64,000 bases of DNA from an uncultured Psychrobacter sp. (GCF_947488565.1 NZ_CANKZC010000002.1:186001-250000); one strand, 5' to 3'. Numbered from the stretch's first letter, positions 49,884 to 59,240 are shown. Notes: a model not told the origin generated them from the sequence alone. Made by a program: numbers and translations.

Positions 49884-50201
49884 AATCATCGCTTTTATCA
49901 TTACCGTTATACACAAATATCAAGACGATTGTCACTATAGACTATGATTGTATATTTATCTACTATCGCAATTAGCTTTTAGATAATCACTATCGCTACT
50001 TATAGTTATAAATATTTATATAAACGTCATTTTTATTGATGTTACTTTTATCGATGTCGCTTTTATCAATGACACTATAGCCCACTAAATCGAGGTACAA
50101 CAGTGCATTTGTCTTTTTTTGATTAATATACAACAGTAAGCAAAATTTGAGAAACCTGCTGTAAGATTAAGGTGATGCGATTCAACAGCAAACCATTTAA
50201 T
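49884..50201. other. Spacer between gspF and gspG with short tandem repeats
   Basis: 318 AT-rich bases without a gene. At 50031-50075 three imperfect 15-bp units (TTTTATTGATGTTAC, TTTTATCGATGTCGC, TTTTATCAATGACAC) lie head to tail. They could be binding sites or simple slippage products. Confidence 0.55.
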
Positions 50202-51404
50202 CTAACCTGCTAAATCGTTCATGTTTACAATCGGCAGCATGACTGCCATCACAATAATCATAACGACGACGCCCATCAGTACTAGCATCAACGGCTCTAA
50301 TAACGACAGCAAAGTGCTAATAAAGTTGGTCGCTTCTGCCTCTTGCATACTGGCTGCTCGGCTGAGCATATTGTCAAGCTCACCTGAGTTTTCCCCACTT
50401 TTTATCATCTGTACCATCATCGGTGGGAAATAGGACGTTTTTTCGAGTTGGCTTGATAAGCTGGCACCTTCTGTTACTCGATCTGCAGCAGTAACGATGG
50501 TTTGTTTAATATGTAGATTGGTGGTGACGGCGGCGCCAATATGTAAAGCTTCAATTAATGGCACACCTGAGCGTACCAATATCGCAAGTGTACTGGCAAA
50601 GCGGGCAGCATTGAGACTTTTAGAGAGCCGTGCCAATATTGGTAACCGAAGGAAGATGCTATCAATAGCAAGCTTGCCTGCTTGCGTTTGCGCAAACCGG
50701 TAAAACAAAAAAGCGCTACTTATTAATATTAATAGCATCAGCCACCACCACTGGGTGATGGCGTTGGACATCGCTAGCACCACCTGCGTAATTAATGGCA
50801 GTGCCTGCTCAGACTGCTCAAACACTTTGACAATCTTAGGTACCACAAAGCTCATCAACCCCATAATGACACCGACTGCCATGACCATCAGTACGATAGG
50901 ATATACCATTGCACCTTGGATTTTCTTTTGTAAGGCAAAGCGGTTTTCAGTATAGTCGGCCAATTGATTAAGAATCAGATCAAGATGACCTGACTTTTCA
51001 CCAGCCGCTATAGTGGCAATATATAAAGGCGGAAAACTCGCCGCTTGCTGTAACGCACGGGCAAAACTTAAGCCTTCTAGGACGTGTGAGCGTACTGCCA
51101 GCATCAGAGACTTGATATGAGTTTTGGGAGATTGCTTGGCGACAGCGGCTAGGGTTTCTTCGAGAGGAATACCAGCTGCTAGCAGGACAGAGAGCTGGCG
51201 GGTCAATAGCGCCAGCTCATATGCAGATGGTTTTTTATAACGACTGCGCTGTCGACCTTGCTTGTCATTGACAGCATTGACCTCTACTGGCGTCCACTGT
51301 TTGTCACGGATCTGCTGGCGTACTTGCCGCGCCGAGTCACCTTCTAGTAACCCTTTTTGGATATCGCCTTGGTCATCAAGCGCTTTATAATGATAAGCAG
51401 GCAT
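50202..51404 (-). CDS. gspF: Type II secretion inner-membrane platform protein GspF
   Basis: A 400-residue polytopic protein: two T2SSF domains, each ending in a hydrophobic pair (LMAVGVIMGLMSFVVPKIV and LMLVLMGVVVMIIVMAVMLPI). Conserved features are LTRQLSVLLAAGIPLEE, GEKSGHLD and IKSGENSGELDNML. It anchors the secretion ATPase GspE and the pseudopilins in the inner membrane. Starts MPAYHYKALDDQGDIQKG as usual. gspE is encoded 8 kb away on the same strand. Confidence 0.95.
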   Translation of the reverse strand: MPAYHYKALDDQGDIQKGLLEGDSARQVRQQIRDKQWTPVEVNAVNDKQGRQRSRYKKPSAYELALLTRQLSVLLAAGIPLEETLAAVAKQSPKTHIKSLMLAVRSHVLEGLSFARALQQAASFPPLYIATIAAGEKSGHLDLILNQLADYTENRFALQKKIQGAMVYPIVLMVMAVGVIMGLMSFVVPKIVKVFEQSEQALPLITQVVLAMSNAITQWWWLMLLILISSAFLFYRFAQTQAGKLAIDSIFLRLPILARLSKSLNAARFASTLAILVRSGVPLIEALHIGAAVTTNLHIKQTIVTAADRVTEGASLSSQLEKTSYFPPMMVQMIKSGENSGELDNMLSRAASMQEAEATNFISTLLSLLEPLMLVLMGVVVMIIVMAVMLPIVNMNDLAG

Positions 51405-51457
51405 AACAGCGAGTATCCTAAGGCAATAGATGAGAAAAGAAATGGTGAGTCATGTCT

Positions 51458-52447
51458 TTAAAAAAGTGGCGTAGAATCATTACTCTCGGGCATCATTCCT
51501 TGTAATAACAATACATCTAAATGCTGCTGCTGTAGCTTTTTATCAAAATCATTAACTTCGGCGATAAGCATTTTTTCGATACGTTTATCAGACGCATAGA
51601 CGCTAAGACGCGCGCAAATGACTGCCAACTGGTAAATACGCTTTTTACAATAGCTGTCTAAGCCTTGCAACAAACGCACCATATAAGGCGTCTCAAGGCT
51701 AGCATAGTCATACCCTTCAACCACTTGCTCACCAAGTGCTGTGACGCCGTAGCTAATAGACAGGTGCGCGCAAAAATAACAGCTGAATAAATAACCAACC
51801 ACATGACCAATGTAATATCCACGATCATACGTAAAACTACTCACCCCAAAGTGACCAAGCACATAGCTATTTAGACTGGCTTGATCTTCAATAGGTTTGG
51901 GGTGTTTTAGCTGACCCACAGTTGCAAGCCTTAGCGGATTATGACCATCTTGCGCCGTCAGCTGCCACCCTGCTGGTTGCTGAGCTGGCATATGGCGTAC
52001 GATGTCAGCGATAATATCATCGACCACATGCAACTGCTGCCACAAGCGCTCAAGTGGATTGACATCGAGCAGGCCACGCTTATCAAGCTGCTGCGCAAGC
52101 TTATACTGCTGATACTCTACAAACTGACTCTTTAACGTCTGTACCAGATAGGTTGGACGTACATTTGCAGAAGCCAAATATAGCAAGCGAGTACGCTCAT
52201 GCTGCAGGCGATAAAGTGTTAAACGCAGCTCAGCCACACTAGACTCTGAGGGGTCAGTTGCGTGAACGGCAGATGACAAAGAAGATGACATGGTAAAAAG
52301 AGCAAGCAGCGCCGCTTTATCTCTCACTGTCGATTCTTGTAGCGATGATAATGTCTCATGGCTACTTTTATCATCAAAGATGGAGGCACTACTATCGCTA
52401 TTTATCGTAGTAGATTGTAGGGTATTGTTAAAAGTCGGTTGGGTCAT
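51458..52447 (-). CDS. Unrecognised protein upstream of gspF
   Basis: A 329-residue protein I do not recognise. The first ~65 residues are Ser/Thr/Asp-rich and probably disordered; an internal Met at 53 is an alternative start. The remainder looks alpha-helical, with Arg/Leu/Gln-rich segments (about 70-150), a less polar stretch GYYIGHVVGYLFSCYFCAHLSISYGV containing CYFC, and a charged C-terminal helix. There is no signal peptide or clear transmembrane span. It ends 53 bp before gspF on the same strand, so cotranscription is likely. Confidence 0.6.
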   Translation of the reverse strand: MTQPTFNNTLQSTTINSDSSASIFDDKSSHETLSSLQESTVRDKAALLALFTMSSSLSSAVHATDPSESSVAELRLTLYRLQHERTRLLYLASANVRPTYLVQTLKSQFVEYQQYKLAQQLDKRGLLDVNPLERLWQQLHVVDDIIADIVRHMPAQQPAGWQLTAQDGHNPLRLATVGQLKHPKPIEDQASLNSYVLGHFGVSSFTYDRGYYIGHVVGYLFSCYFCAHLSISYGVTALGEQVVEGYDYASLETPYMVRLLQGLDSYCKKRIYQLAVICARLSVYASDKRIEKMLIAEVNDFDKKLQQQHLDVLLLQGMMPESNDSTPLF

Positions 52448-52666
52448 AATGTACCATCACCAGCAAAAAATAAATGTGGCCTTCAGTATCATAAGCGTAT
52501 ATCTAAGCTATCTATTTAAATGCCATAACTAAAGATAACAAATAGCCAGATATCGTAGTGACTGCGTTTGGACTACTGACTATTATATAGTACCTGAACG
52601 CACTTTAGTTGTCAGTGTTACGCTCGCTCTTTGTCTGACTTTTTAAAATGGACGCTCATAAAATAC

Positions 52667-53602
52667 TCATGCTGTCAGTTTACGTTGATACTGCTGACGA
52701 TACGCTTTTGGTGATACCCCATAAACGCGCTTAAAAGCCTGACTAAAGGTTGAGTCTGACGCATATCCTACTAGCTCACTAATCCGGCTGATGCTGTTTT
52801 GCTGCAAACGCAGATAGCGTGCTGCCAAGCGTAAACGATAGTCAATTAAATATGTCAGAGGCGGCATTCCAACCACATCTTTAAACCGCTGAGCGAAGCT
52901 TGAGCGCGACATTCCTGCAACCTCAGCAAGCTTATGAATCGTCCAGTTTCGATCTGGTGCATAATGCATCGCTACCAATGCTTTGGATAAAAATGGATCT
53001 TTTAGCGCTTTAAGCCAATTGTCTGTGGCCTCAGGCAAGCTCTCAATATAGGTGCGCAGGCATTCAATCATCATGATACTGGCCCAATGGTTGATGACTG
53101 CCGTCTTACCCATACGTTCATGCTCAGACTCCAAGGTCAACAGCTTGACCTCCACATCAATAACGCCAAATCGACCATCAGATATCTCAGTAAGCTCAGG
53201 CAATATCGTTGGTAGCACTGACAACAACGGTTGCGTCATCTCTTTTTCGTACTTACATTCGATTAAGATCAAACATGCATTGATCTCACCTTCTCCATTG
53301 AGTTCTATCACATGGTTTTCAGAGTCGTTGAGCATCTCATCTAAAGGTCTGGCGTCATCACCATGATGGCTAAGTGCATAACTAATATGCTTATAGGCGT
53401 TTGATATCATAATGGTATCGCCAGTCTTTGCCTCTCGTATCTCATTGCCTACGTCAATGCAAAAACTACCAGATAACACTAGATAAAATAAAATCGTATC
53501 TTTTCTGTCAATTGAATATGACCAATTACCTCTACCGTTTAAACGATAGTAATTTGTCTCAAACAAGTGCACGTTCTGTAACAACATACTAAGTGCGTCC
53601 AT
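52667..53602 (-). CDS. AraC-family transcriptional regulator with cupin sensor domain
   Basis: A 311-residue regulator. The N-terminal ~190 residues form an AraC/cupin_6-type sensor (FYLVLSGSFCIDVGNEI, AKTGDTIMISNAYKH). The C-terminal ~100 residues hold two helix-turn-helix motifs: LAEVAGMSRSSFAQRFKDVVG and ISELVGYASDSTFSQAFKRVYG, with GVSPKAYRQ after. The ATG at 53602 is chosen because GAGGAA lies 8 nt upstream; a TTG 15 bases earlier is in frame. Targets and ligand unknown; it stands alone. Confidence 0.9.
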   Translation of the reverse strand: MDALSMLLQNVHLFETNYYRLNGRGNWSYSIDRKDTILFYLVLSGSFCIDVGNEIREAKTGDTIMISNAYKHISYALSHHGDDARPLDEMLNDSENHVIELNGEGEINACLILIECKYEKEMTQPLLSVLPTILPELTEISDGRFGVIDVEVKLLTLESEHERMGKTAVINHWASIMMIECLRTYIESLPEATDNWLKALKDPFLSKALVAMHYAPDRNWTIHKLAEVAGMSRSSFAQRFKDVVGMPPLTYLIDYRLRLAARYLRLQQNSISRISELVGYASDSTFSQAFKRVYGVSPKAYRQQYQRKLTA

Positions 53603-54157
53603 TAACAATTTCCTCAATAATGTATGGCAACTTACGGCAGCTAAGCCGAACCCTGCAAAATAAACTACTCAAGAGACAATACACAAGAAAAATTGCTTAT
53701 TGTGGACTGTTATTAAAGTTATACGTACGCTAAACACATCTTATACTTGCACAAGTAAAACAACGTTTTTTATATGAATCATCCATACATATAATATCGA
53801 TCAAAAAATACTATTGCAGAAGTATAGTTTTATGTTACAGCTGCATTACTTATATCTATTGGATAGAAATCATTAATAGTTACACACTAGCTGATTTATG
53901 AACAACTAATTATTGACATAAAAATAGCCAAGTATCGTTAAATAGCATAAAAGGAAGACAATATAACTGACAACGTATATTGTTTTTATTCAACACCGAC
54001 AATAGGACAAACAGAGACTAAATAATGCGCAAAGTGATAGCGTCAAGCTTAAAAGATAGCTATAAAACAAAAGCATGAATAGGTAAGAAAATGCAGACGA
54101 AAAAAAATGCCAACGAGGGCAATTTTATGGGTAAAAGCAGATATATATAATAAAAAT
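53603..54157. other. Gene-free AT-rich region between the araC-type gene and the tRNAs
   Basis: About 550 bp with no credible gene. A 17-base stretch at 53947-53963 is identical to the ribosome-site leader of the PRC-barrel gene (22383-22399) but is followed by a stop codon rather than a start. A TTGACA sits about 30 bp upstream of it. Possibly a decayed gene start. Confidence 0.45.
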
Positions 54158-54234
54158 TGGGGCGACTGATGGGACTCGAACCCACGACAACCGAGATCAC
54201 AACCCGGGGCTCTACCAACTGAGCTACAACCGCC
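54158..54234 (-). tRNA. tRNA-His (GTG)
   Basis: A 77-nt cloverleaf including the extra 5' G(-1) opposite C73 that marks tRNA-His, anticodon loop TTGTGAT, T-arm GGTTCGAACCC and encoded CCA. Confidence 0.95.
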
Positions 54235-54272
54235 ATAACTATTGCCAAGAAAGGCAAGATTTGCAGGCTAAA

Positions 54273-54349
54273 TGGTGCGCCTGGCAGGGCTCGAACCTGC
54301 GACCACCTACTTAGAAGGCAGGTGCTCTATCCAACTGAGCTACAGGCGC
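54273..54349 (-). tRNA. tRNA-Arg (TCT)
   Basis: A 77-nt cloverleaf: acceptor GCGCCTG/CAGGCGC, anticodon loop CTTCTAA (TCT, reads AGA/AGG), T-arm GGTTCGAGCC and encoded CCA. 38 bp from tRNA-His, probably one transcript. Confidence 0.95.
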
Positions 54350-54441
54350 TCTTAAGGGCTTTTACGTATTCAGTATAATTCGTAATGCTACGAACAAAAC
54401 TATTATACATAAAAAAAAGCCTGTAAGGCTCTTAAAATAGA

Positions 54442-54518
<77 letters not shown>

Positions 54519-54752
54519 ATATTCTCTATTATCTCGCTAGTTTTGTTACCTAACCAGTTGTTGACAGTATCGCTAACTTGTTAGTGTTCCTCGCTATCGA
54601 GGTGCATATATTAAGACTTATAGACCATAGTGTCAACACCTATTTTTAATTATTTTTATCAATTTTACTAAATGCTCTTATTATCATACTGTTTGCACCG
54701 TAATTTACATACTATCCGCTTTCGATCATCTAGGGTTTTCAATCACTCTAAA

Positions 54753-56261
54753 TTATTCGCTTAAAGCAGTTTTATTCAGCATTCCAGTTGTGACATTAAA
54801 AGGCATGAGCCATAGTAACGCGTGGTTCGACTCTACAGAGTCAATAGACTGCTGAAGTGCGACTGGTTGAGTGGTGTCATCCATGACCGGATAAACCAGC
54901 CAAACCTGCTTGGCTTGGTAAGCTTGAGCATAGCTGGTCAGCTGGTACGCATCAGTGGCGCTAATATCACGTGCATGGGTTAATGGCTTCCATTTAATGT
55001 CAATAACATGACTGCAATGACTGACAGCATTCGCCTGATCGGTTCGCTGTCGTTGGCTATTTATTTCGCAAGCTGTGTCATAAACCAATAAATCTGGCTG
55101 TATAGAGAGGCATGTCTGCCCTGTAGTATCTCGAAGCCATATATCTTTTTGCTGAGTGAAGGTTTGATAGCTAGGCTGGTTAATACTGGTTGACTGCTCA
55201 AACAGCTGCGTAAGACGCAAGCTTGCCCACTGCTCAAAAGCTTGATTCATATTAATCAGCAAACATAGGCGCATCTGCCCACCTTTATGGCCAACACCAT
55301 TCCCTGTAGGCATAGTTGAGTACTGCATTTGAAGTAGCCAATACGCCAAATCTAATAGCTTATGTACAGACTGCCGCTGCAACCGAGACAGTGGCTGTGT
55401 AGTTAGCTGCTGCTTTGCCCTTTGATAAAGAGGGCTTAGTCTTTGTTGCTCGTAGTGGCTAAGCTCAGTAATCTGTCGCCAGTACACCAGCTTAGACAGT
55501 AAGGCTGCGGACAATGAGATAGACTGTGGGTGATCGACTTGAGACGTGCCTGCTAGCTGCTCAAGAAAAACCAACGCACTTTTTATCAGACGGTTGGCCA
55601 GCATATCGACGCTTAACTGGTCTACTTCACAGACAAACTTATGAGGCTGATGACTATTATGCTTTAGCTGCTCTTTAATCAGTAGCTTACCTTGTAGCAT
55701 CGACTGGTTGTGGCTTTGGGTTTGATACTGCTTGGTTGGCTGATAGCTGGACAATAGCTGCAAAAACTGGCTGATAAGCCATTGTGATAGCGGCGGCGTT
55801 TGTGTCGGTAATGGCGTAAGATATTGACTAAGCTGGCCTAAGGTTTTGGTGTGCGGCAGCCTATGATGTCTACTAGATAATACCATCAAATCGGCCAGCA
55901 TCATCTGTACCCATTGACGCGTCCGTATGATTTCATCGCTTTGGTTAAGGCTGTTTTTTTGCATGATTGCCGCTGCTTTAGGCAGTATCTCAAGCGTAAT
56001 GCCACTTGGCAGCAAAACAATACCGATATAGTGACCCACCTTGAGCTGCCACTGTCCACGTTGGCGCTTAATGCTAAATACCGCAAATTCTTGTGCAAGC
56101 AGCCAAGCAAAATCATCGACGTCAATAAAGTCCTCTGCGACTAAGCGCTGATGTTCAAACACGCTCATAGTCGCATGACTCAAACTATCTGAGTCATGAC
56201 ACGTCTTTGACGCTGAGCATCCAGCGCTATAATAATGACTGTTTATTAGTATATGTTTCAT
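54753..56261 (-). CDS. mcrC: McrC-type nuclease subunit of McrBC restriction system
   Basis: A 502-residue McrC. The N-terminal half has the McrC opening (VFEHQRLVAEDF...GIVLLPSGITLEILPK); the C-terminal half carries the PD-(D/E)xK nuclease signature: D390 in IQPDLLVYD and D421-I-K423 in VIDIKWK. McrC cuts DNA when driven by the McrB GTPase on modified DNA. The gene starts 5 bp after mcrB, so it is cotranscribed; an internal ATG at residue 32 is an alternative start nearer the family's usual N-terminus. E. coli McrC has 348 residues, so this one is long. Confidence 0.88.
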   Translation of the reverse strand: MKHILINSHYYSAGCSASKTCHDSDSLSHATMSVFEHQRLVAEDFIDVDDFAWLLAQEFAVFSIKRQRGQWQLKVGHYIGIVLLPSGITLEILPKAAAIMQKNSLNQSDEIIRTRQWVQMMLADLMVLSSRHHRLPHTKTLGQLSQYLTPLPTQTPPLSQWLISQFLQLLSSYQPTKQYQTQSHNQSMLQGKLLIKEQLKHNSHQPHKFVCEVDQLSVDMLANRLIKSALVFLEQLAGTSQVDHPQSISLSAALLSKLVYWRQITELSHYEQQRLSPLYQRAKQQLTTQPLSRLQRQSVHKLLDLAYWLLQMQYSTMPTGNGVGHKGGQMRLCLLINMNQAFEQWASLRLTQLFEQSTSINQPSYQTFTQQKDIWLRDTTGQTCLSIQPDLLVYDTACEINSQRQRTDQANAVSHCSHVIDIKWKPLTHARDISATDAYQLTSYAQAYQAKQVWLVYPVMDDTTQPVALQQSIDSVESNHALLWLMPFNVTTGMLNKTALSE

Positions 56262-56266
56262 TAAAA

Positions 56267-57736
56267 TTAATACAAACGTTGATAAACATAAGGTTTAGCA
56301 AACTCGCCAGTCTGCCTCACAAGCTCTGGATTGATAGTATAGCTAGTAGATGCCATCATCGAACCTCCAAACGCACTTTGATCAGCGAACATAGGGTGTT
56401 GATGGTCTTTACTTAACGATTGCGACAGACTGCGTTGACTGTCATGAATAAACTGCGAGATCACTGCCTGCTGCTCATCATTAAATAGATATTGTAATAA
56501 AGCCACTTGCCCGCCAACAGCTTGCGCCAATTGTGGAATAATTTGCTCTACCAATACTGTTTGTAGCTGTGCCAAATTTTTTACCGAGTATAAAAAGGCA
56601 TGACCAAGCTGCGCCTCTTGCCCCAAGGTTTGCATGATACGCTGATTCAGCCCTGTTAACAGTTTGGCCAAGTCTACCTCTTGTGATGACTTATGCTTAT
56701 TTGAGCTTTGATGCGCGTCTGTATGATCTAAAACGCGAATAATTGGCAGCAATTTGGGCTGCGGAGGACAGTCGATAAAGCGAAAGCGTCGACGCAGTGC
56801 CATATCAAGCGGCGCTAATGAGTGATCTTGCGTATTCATTGTTGCATAGATATCGACATTGGTAGGCACGCTAAAGGCTCGCCCAGAATAAGCCAAATTT
56901 ACTTGCATGGCATTTGGTTGCCCGCTACGTTTATCAGGCTCAATCAGACTAAGTAGCTCACCAAATACTCGGGAGACATTGGCACGGTTAATCTCATCAA
57001 TGAGCATGGCATAACGATGTTCTGGATCATTAGCTGCGCGCTTACAAAGCTTTAAAAAAGCCCCATCTTGGATGTCGTAGCGCATCTGATTGCTAATCCC
57101 TTGCTCGCCTGCTTGGCGGTTGATTTGAGTACCCTGCCCCCTTGATTCATCACCGCCCATCACCGGGCGAATGCCTTCGACAAACTCTTCATAGCCATAG
57201 GCTTGATGAAAGCTGACCATACTATAGTACTGCTTTTGTACAGGCTGATTGTCTTGTTGCGCCTGCCGGAACTCGTCAAGCTGCTGCGACAACTGAGTCA
57301 ATAACATCATACTCTCTGGCAGTAGATGCCATGCTCCGCTTTCGTCTTTATCAAAGTAAGCTTGGCTTGCGCGGTTTTTATAGGTCACTGTTTTTGAGCT
57401 GGCCGAGCTGTGCATTTGCAGCACTGACCATGCTGTATTACTCAGATTTTTCTCACGTGCATTTTGCGCCGCCTTGGCGATAAAAAACTCGTGATTGACG
57501 ATTTCAGGCACTTTTACCAGCTCTTTTTTTTGGATCTTAAAGTCCAAAAATATCAGGCACACCACATCGCGCCAGCTAAGCTCAAAAAGCAACTGTGACA
57601 ACAGCTCATTGCCATCCGTGATGGGCAAATAATGGGTATACTGTTTGGCAGTTTGTAACAATCGATAAGTCTTACCTGTACCTGCGACACCCGTATAAAT
57701 AATATTGGTAGGCTCGCTAATGGGTCTGTCATTCAT
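56267..57736 (-). CDS. mcrB: McrB-type AAA+ GTPase, lacking the N-terminal DNA-binding domain
   Basis: About 489 residues. Walker A GVAGTGKT is at 16-23, directly at the N-terminus; Walker B is MLIDEINRANVSRVFGELL; the McrB GTPase signature MNTQDHSLAPLDMALRRRFRF follows. E. coli McrB has ~160 residues (DUF3578) before the motor that recognise methylcytosine; none are present here. Residues ~40-200 between Walker A and the core are extended instead. The ATG at 57736 is preferred to a TTG at 57790 that would add a hydrophobic leader. Upstream of and cotranscribed with mcrC. Confidence 0.86.
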   Translation of the reverse strand: MNDRPISEPTNIIYTGVAGTGKTYRLLQTAKQYTHYLPITDGNELLSQLLFELSWRDVVCLIFLDFKIQKKELVKVPEIVNHEFFIAKAAQNAREKNLSNTAWSVLQMHSSASSKTVTYKNRASQAYFDKDESGAWHLLPESMMLLTQLSQQLDEFRQAQQDNQPVQKQYYSMVSFHQAYGYEEFVEGIRPVMGGDESRGQGTQINRQAGEQGISNQMRYDIQDGAFLKLCKRAANDPEHRYAMLIDEINRANVSRVFGELLSLIEPDKRSGQPNAMQVNLAYSGRAFSVPTNVDIYATMNTQDHSLAPLDMALRRRFRFIDCPPQPKLLPIIRVLDHTDAHQSSNKHKSSQEVDLAKLLTGLNQRIMQTLGQEAQLGHAFLYSVKNLAQLQTVLVEQIIPQLAQAVGGQVALLQYLFNDEQQAVISQFIHDSQRSLSQSLSKDHQHPMFADQSAFGGSMMASTSYTINPELVRQTGEFAKPYVYQRLY

Positions 57737-57931
57737 AACTTCACTCAATATTAAAACGATTGATAAAAACAATAGACATAGGGTTTGCAACTCTTCGATA
57801 GTTACGTTACTACTATTTTGTGTGCAGGGTCATTTATGGTACTAATATTAATCAGATGCAAGTAGTAATCAGATGTATTGCTTTATTCGTTATCTAAAAA
57901 TGCCCAACCAGATTAATTTGAGGAACGTTGT

Positions 57932-58693
57932 ATGTCAGGATTATTAAATAAGCTACCCAGTAAATTATCGACGAAGATACCGGCTAAGTTACCTGAAAAA
58001 ATATCTGATGCGCTCACCCCTCAAGCAAATACACCATCGAACCCTAGCTCGCTTAAGCCTGTAAACAATCAATTTACCAAGCTGTTATCCATTACCAAAT
58101 ATCTACCTACTGCTGCACGCTCGACTATTTTATCCAAAGCCTTTGGTAAAGTCGTGCCTTATGTGGGGACCACGGGGGTCTATTACGAAACCGTAGAACC
58201 CAATCAAGTGGTGGTCAGCTTAAACAACAATAAACCTGTACAAAACCATATTGGCTCTATTCATGCGGTCGCTGTTACACTACTTGCTGAGACCGCCACA
58301 GGCTTTATCTTAGGATTAAACCTACCTTCTGATCGTGTGCTGTTGATAAAATCTTATTCTGTCAATTTTTATCGTCCGCTTAAAAAAGGGCAAGTAGCAG
58401 CGGTCGCTACCTTAAGTGATGAACAGCGCTCAGATATTTTAGATACCCCCAAAGGCGAGATGGTTATTCCATGCATCATCAACGATCGTGAGTCTGACAG
58501 CGTGCGTGATCCCATTACGGTTGAGATGACATGGGCATGGATACCTAAGGCTGAATTAGAAGCCCGTCGTCAAGGCAAACCTTTTGATAAAGCAACTGAC
58601 GCTGACAACGACAACAAGACTGAAACTGAAACTGAAACTGAAACTGAAACTGAAACTGAAACTGAAAACCTATCTTCCACCGATAATAAATAA
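57932..58693 (+). CDS. DUF4442 hot-dog-fold (thioesterase-like) protein with (TE)8 tail
   Basis: A 253-residue protein. Residues ~1-50 are Lys/Pro/Ser-rich; residues ~55-215 match DUF4442, a thioesterase-superfamily hot-dog fold (KPVQNHIGSIHAVAVTLLAETATG, YSVNFYRPLKKGQVAAVA). The C-terminus contains eight Thr-Glu dipeptides from a hexanucleotide repeat. No signal peptide. GAGGA precedes the ATG. The RidA-like gene follows after 43 bp, so they probably form an operon. Substrate unknown; acyl-CoA hydrolysis is a family guess. Confidence 0.8.
   Translation: MSGLLNKLPSKLSTKIPAKLPEKISDALTPQANTPSNPSSLKPVNNQFTKLLSITKYLPTAARSTILSKAFGKVVPYVGTTGVYYETVEPNQVVVSLNNNKPVQNHIGSIHAVAVTLLAETATGFILGLNLPSDRVLLIKSYSVNFYRPLKKGQVAAVATLSDEQRSDILDTPKGEMVIPCIINDRESDSVRDPITVEMTWAWIPKAELEARRQGKPFDKATDADNDNKTETETETETETETETENLSSTDNK
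58619..58666 (+). repeat. Hexanucleotide tandem repeat (ACTGAA)8
   Basis: Eight perfect head-to-tail copies of ACTGAA inside the 3' end of the DUF4442 gene. The unit is a multiple of three, so copy-number change alters only the length of the Thr-Glu tract. Confidence 0.97.
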
Positions 58694-58736
58694 CCAGTAG
58701 ACGATAACGTAAATAATCAATAACAAGGAGTCAATA

Positions 58737-59231
58737 ATGTCTAAACTTACCAATCAATTTATCAGTCGCCTATCTAAGGCATTTTTTGTGGGTGCTTGCT
58801 CACTGGGACTGGCCATTAGTGCAAATGCCGCTCCAGCGACGACTACCAATACAGCCACTATGACCAAATCTAAGCCTGTCTTTTTGGGTGACGGCGGTGA
58901 CTATCCGTTTTCTAGCGCCGTACGCGTTGGTGACACCTTATATATGTCAGGACAAATTGGTTTTAAAGACGGCAAACTGGTAGAAGGCGGTATTAAAGCC
59001 GAAGCCGCGCAAACGTTAGACAATATCAACGACGTATTGCTACAATATGGCTACCAAAAGTCTGACATCATCAAATGTATGGCGATGCTGACTGATATGA
59101 ACGACTTTAATGCGTTTAATGAAGTCTATAAAGCCAAACTTGCCAAACCCTACCCTGTGCGCTCAGCATTTGGTGTCAAAGACTTGGCCGCAGGTGCTAG
59201 CGTTGAAGTTGAATGTATGGCAGCAAAATAA
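58737..59231 (+). CDS. RidA/YjgF family protein with signal peptide
   Basis: A 164-residue RidA-fold protein. The first 32 residues are a clear Sec signal peptide (FFVGACSLGLAISANA), unlike cytosolic RidA. The core follows: PFSSAVRVGDTLYMSGQIG, AAQTLDNINDVLLQYGY, DMNDFNAFNEVY, and PYPVRSAFGVKDLAAGASVEVECMA. The catalytic Arg of true RidA imine deaminases appears kept as R in PVRSAFGV. Probably periplasmic. AAGGAG precedes the ATG. Confidence 0.9.
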   Translation: MSKLTNQFISRLSKAFFVGACSLGLAISANAAPATTTNTATMTKSKPVFLGDGGDYPFSSAVRVGDTLYMSGQIGFKDGKLVEGGIKAEAAQTLDNINDVLLQYGYQKSDIIKCMAMLTDMNDFNAFNEVYKAKLAKPYPVRSAFGVKDLAAGASVEVECMAAK

Positions 59232-59240
59232 TAGCTTCAA

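Noticed and set aside
54060..54257. 65-codon minus-strand frame
   Set aside because: It runs straight through the tRNA-His gene, so it is not a protein gene.
58619..58666. ACTGAA repeat as an on/off phase-variation switch
   Set aside because: The unit length is a multiple of three, so slippage cannot shift the reading frame.
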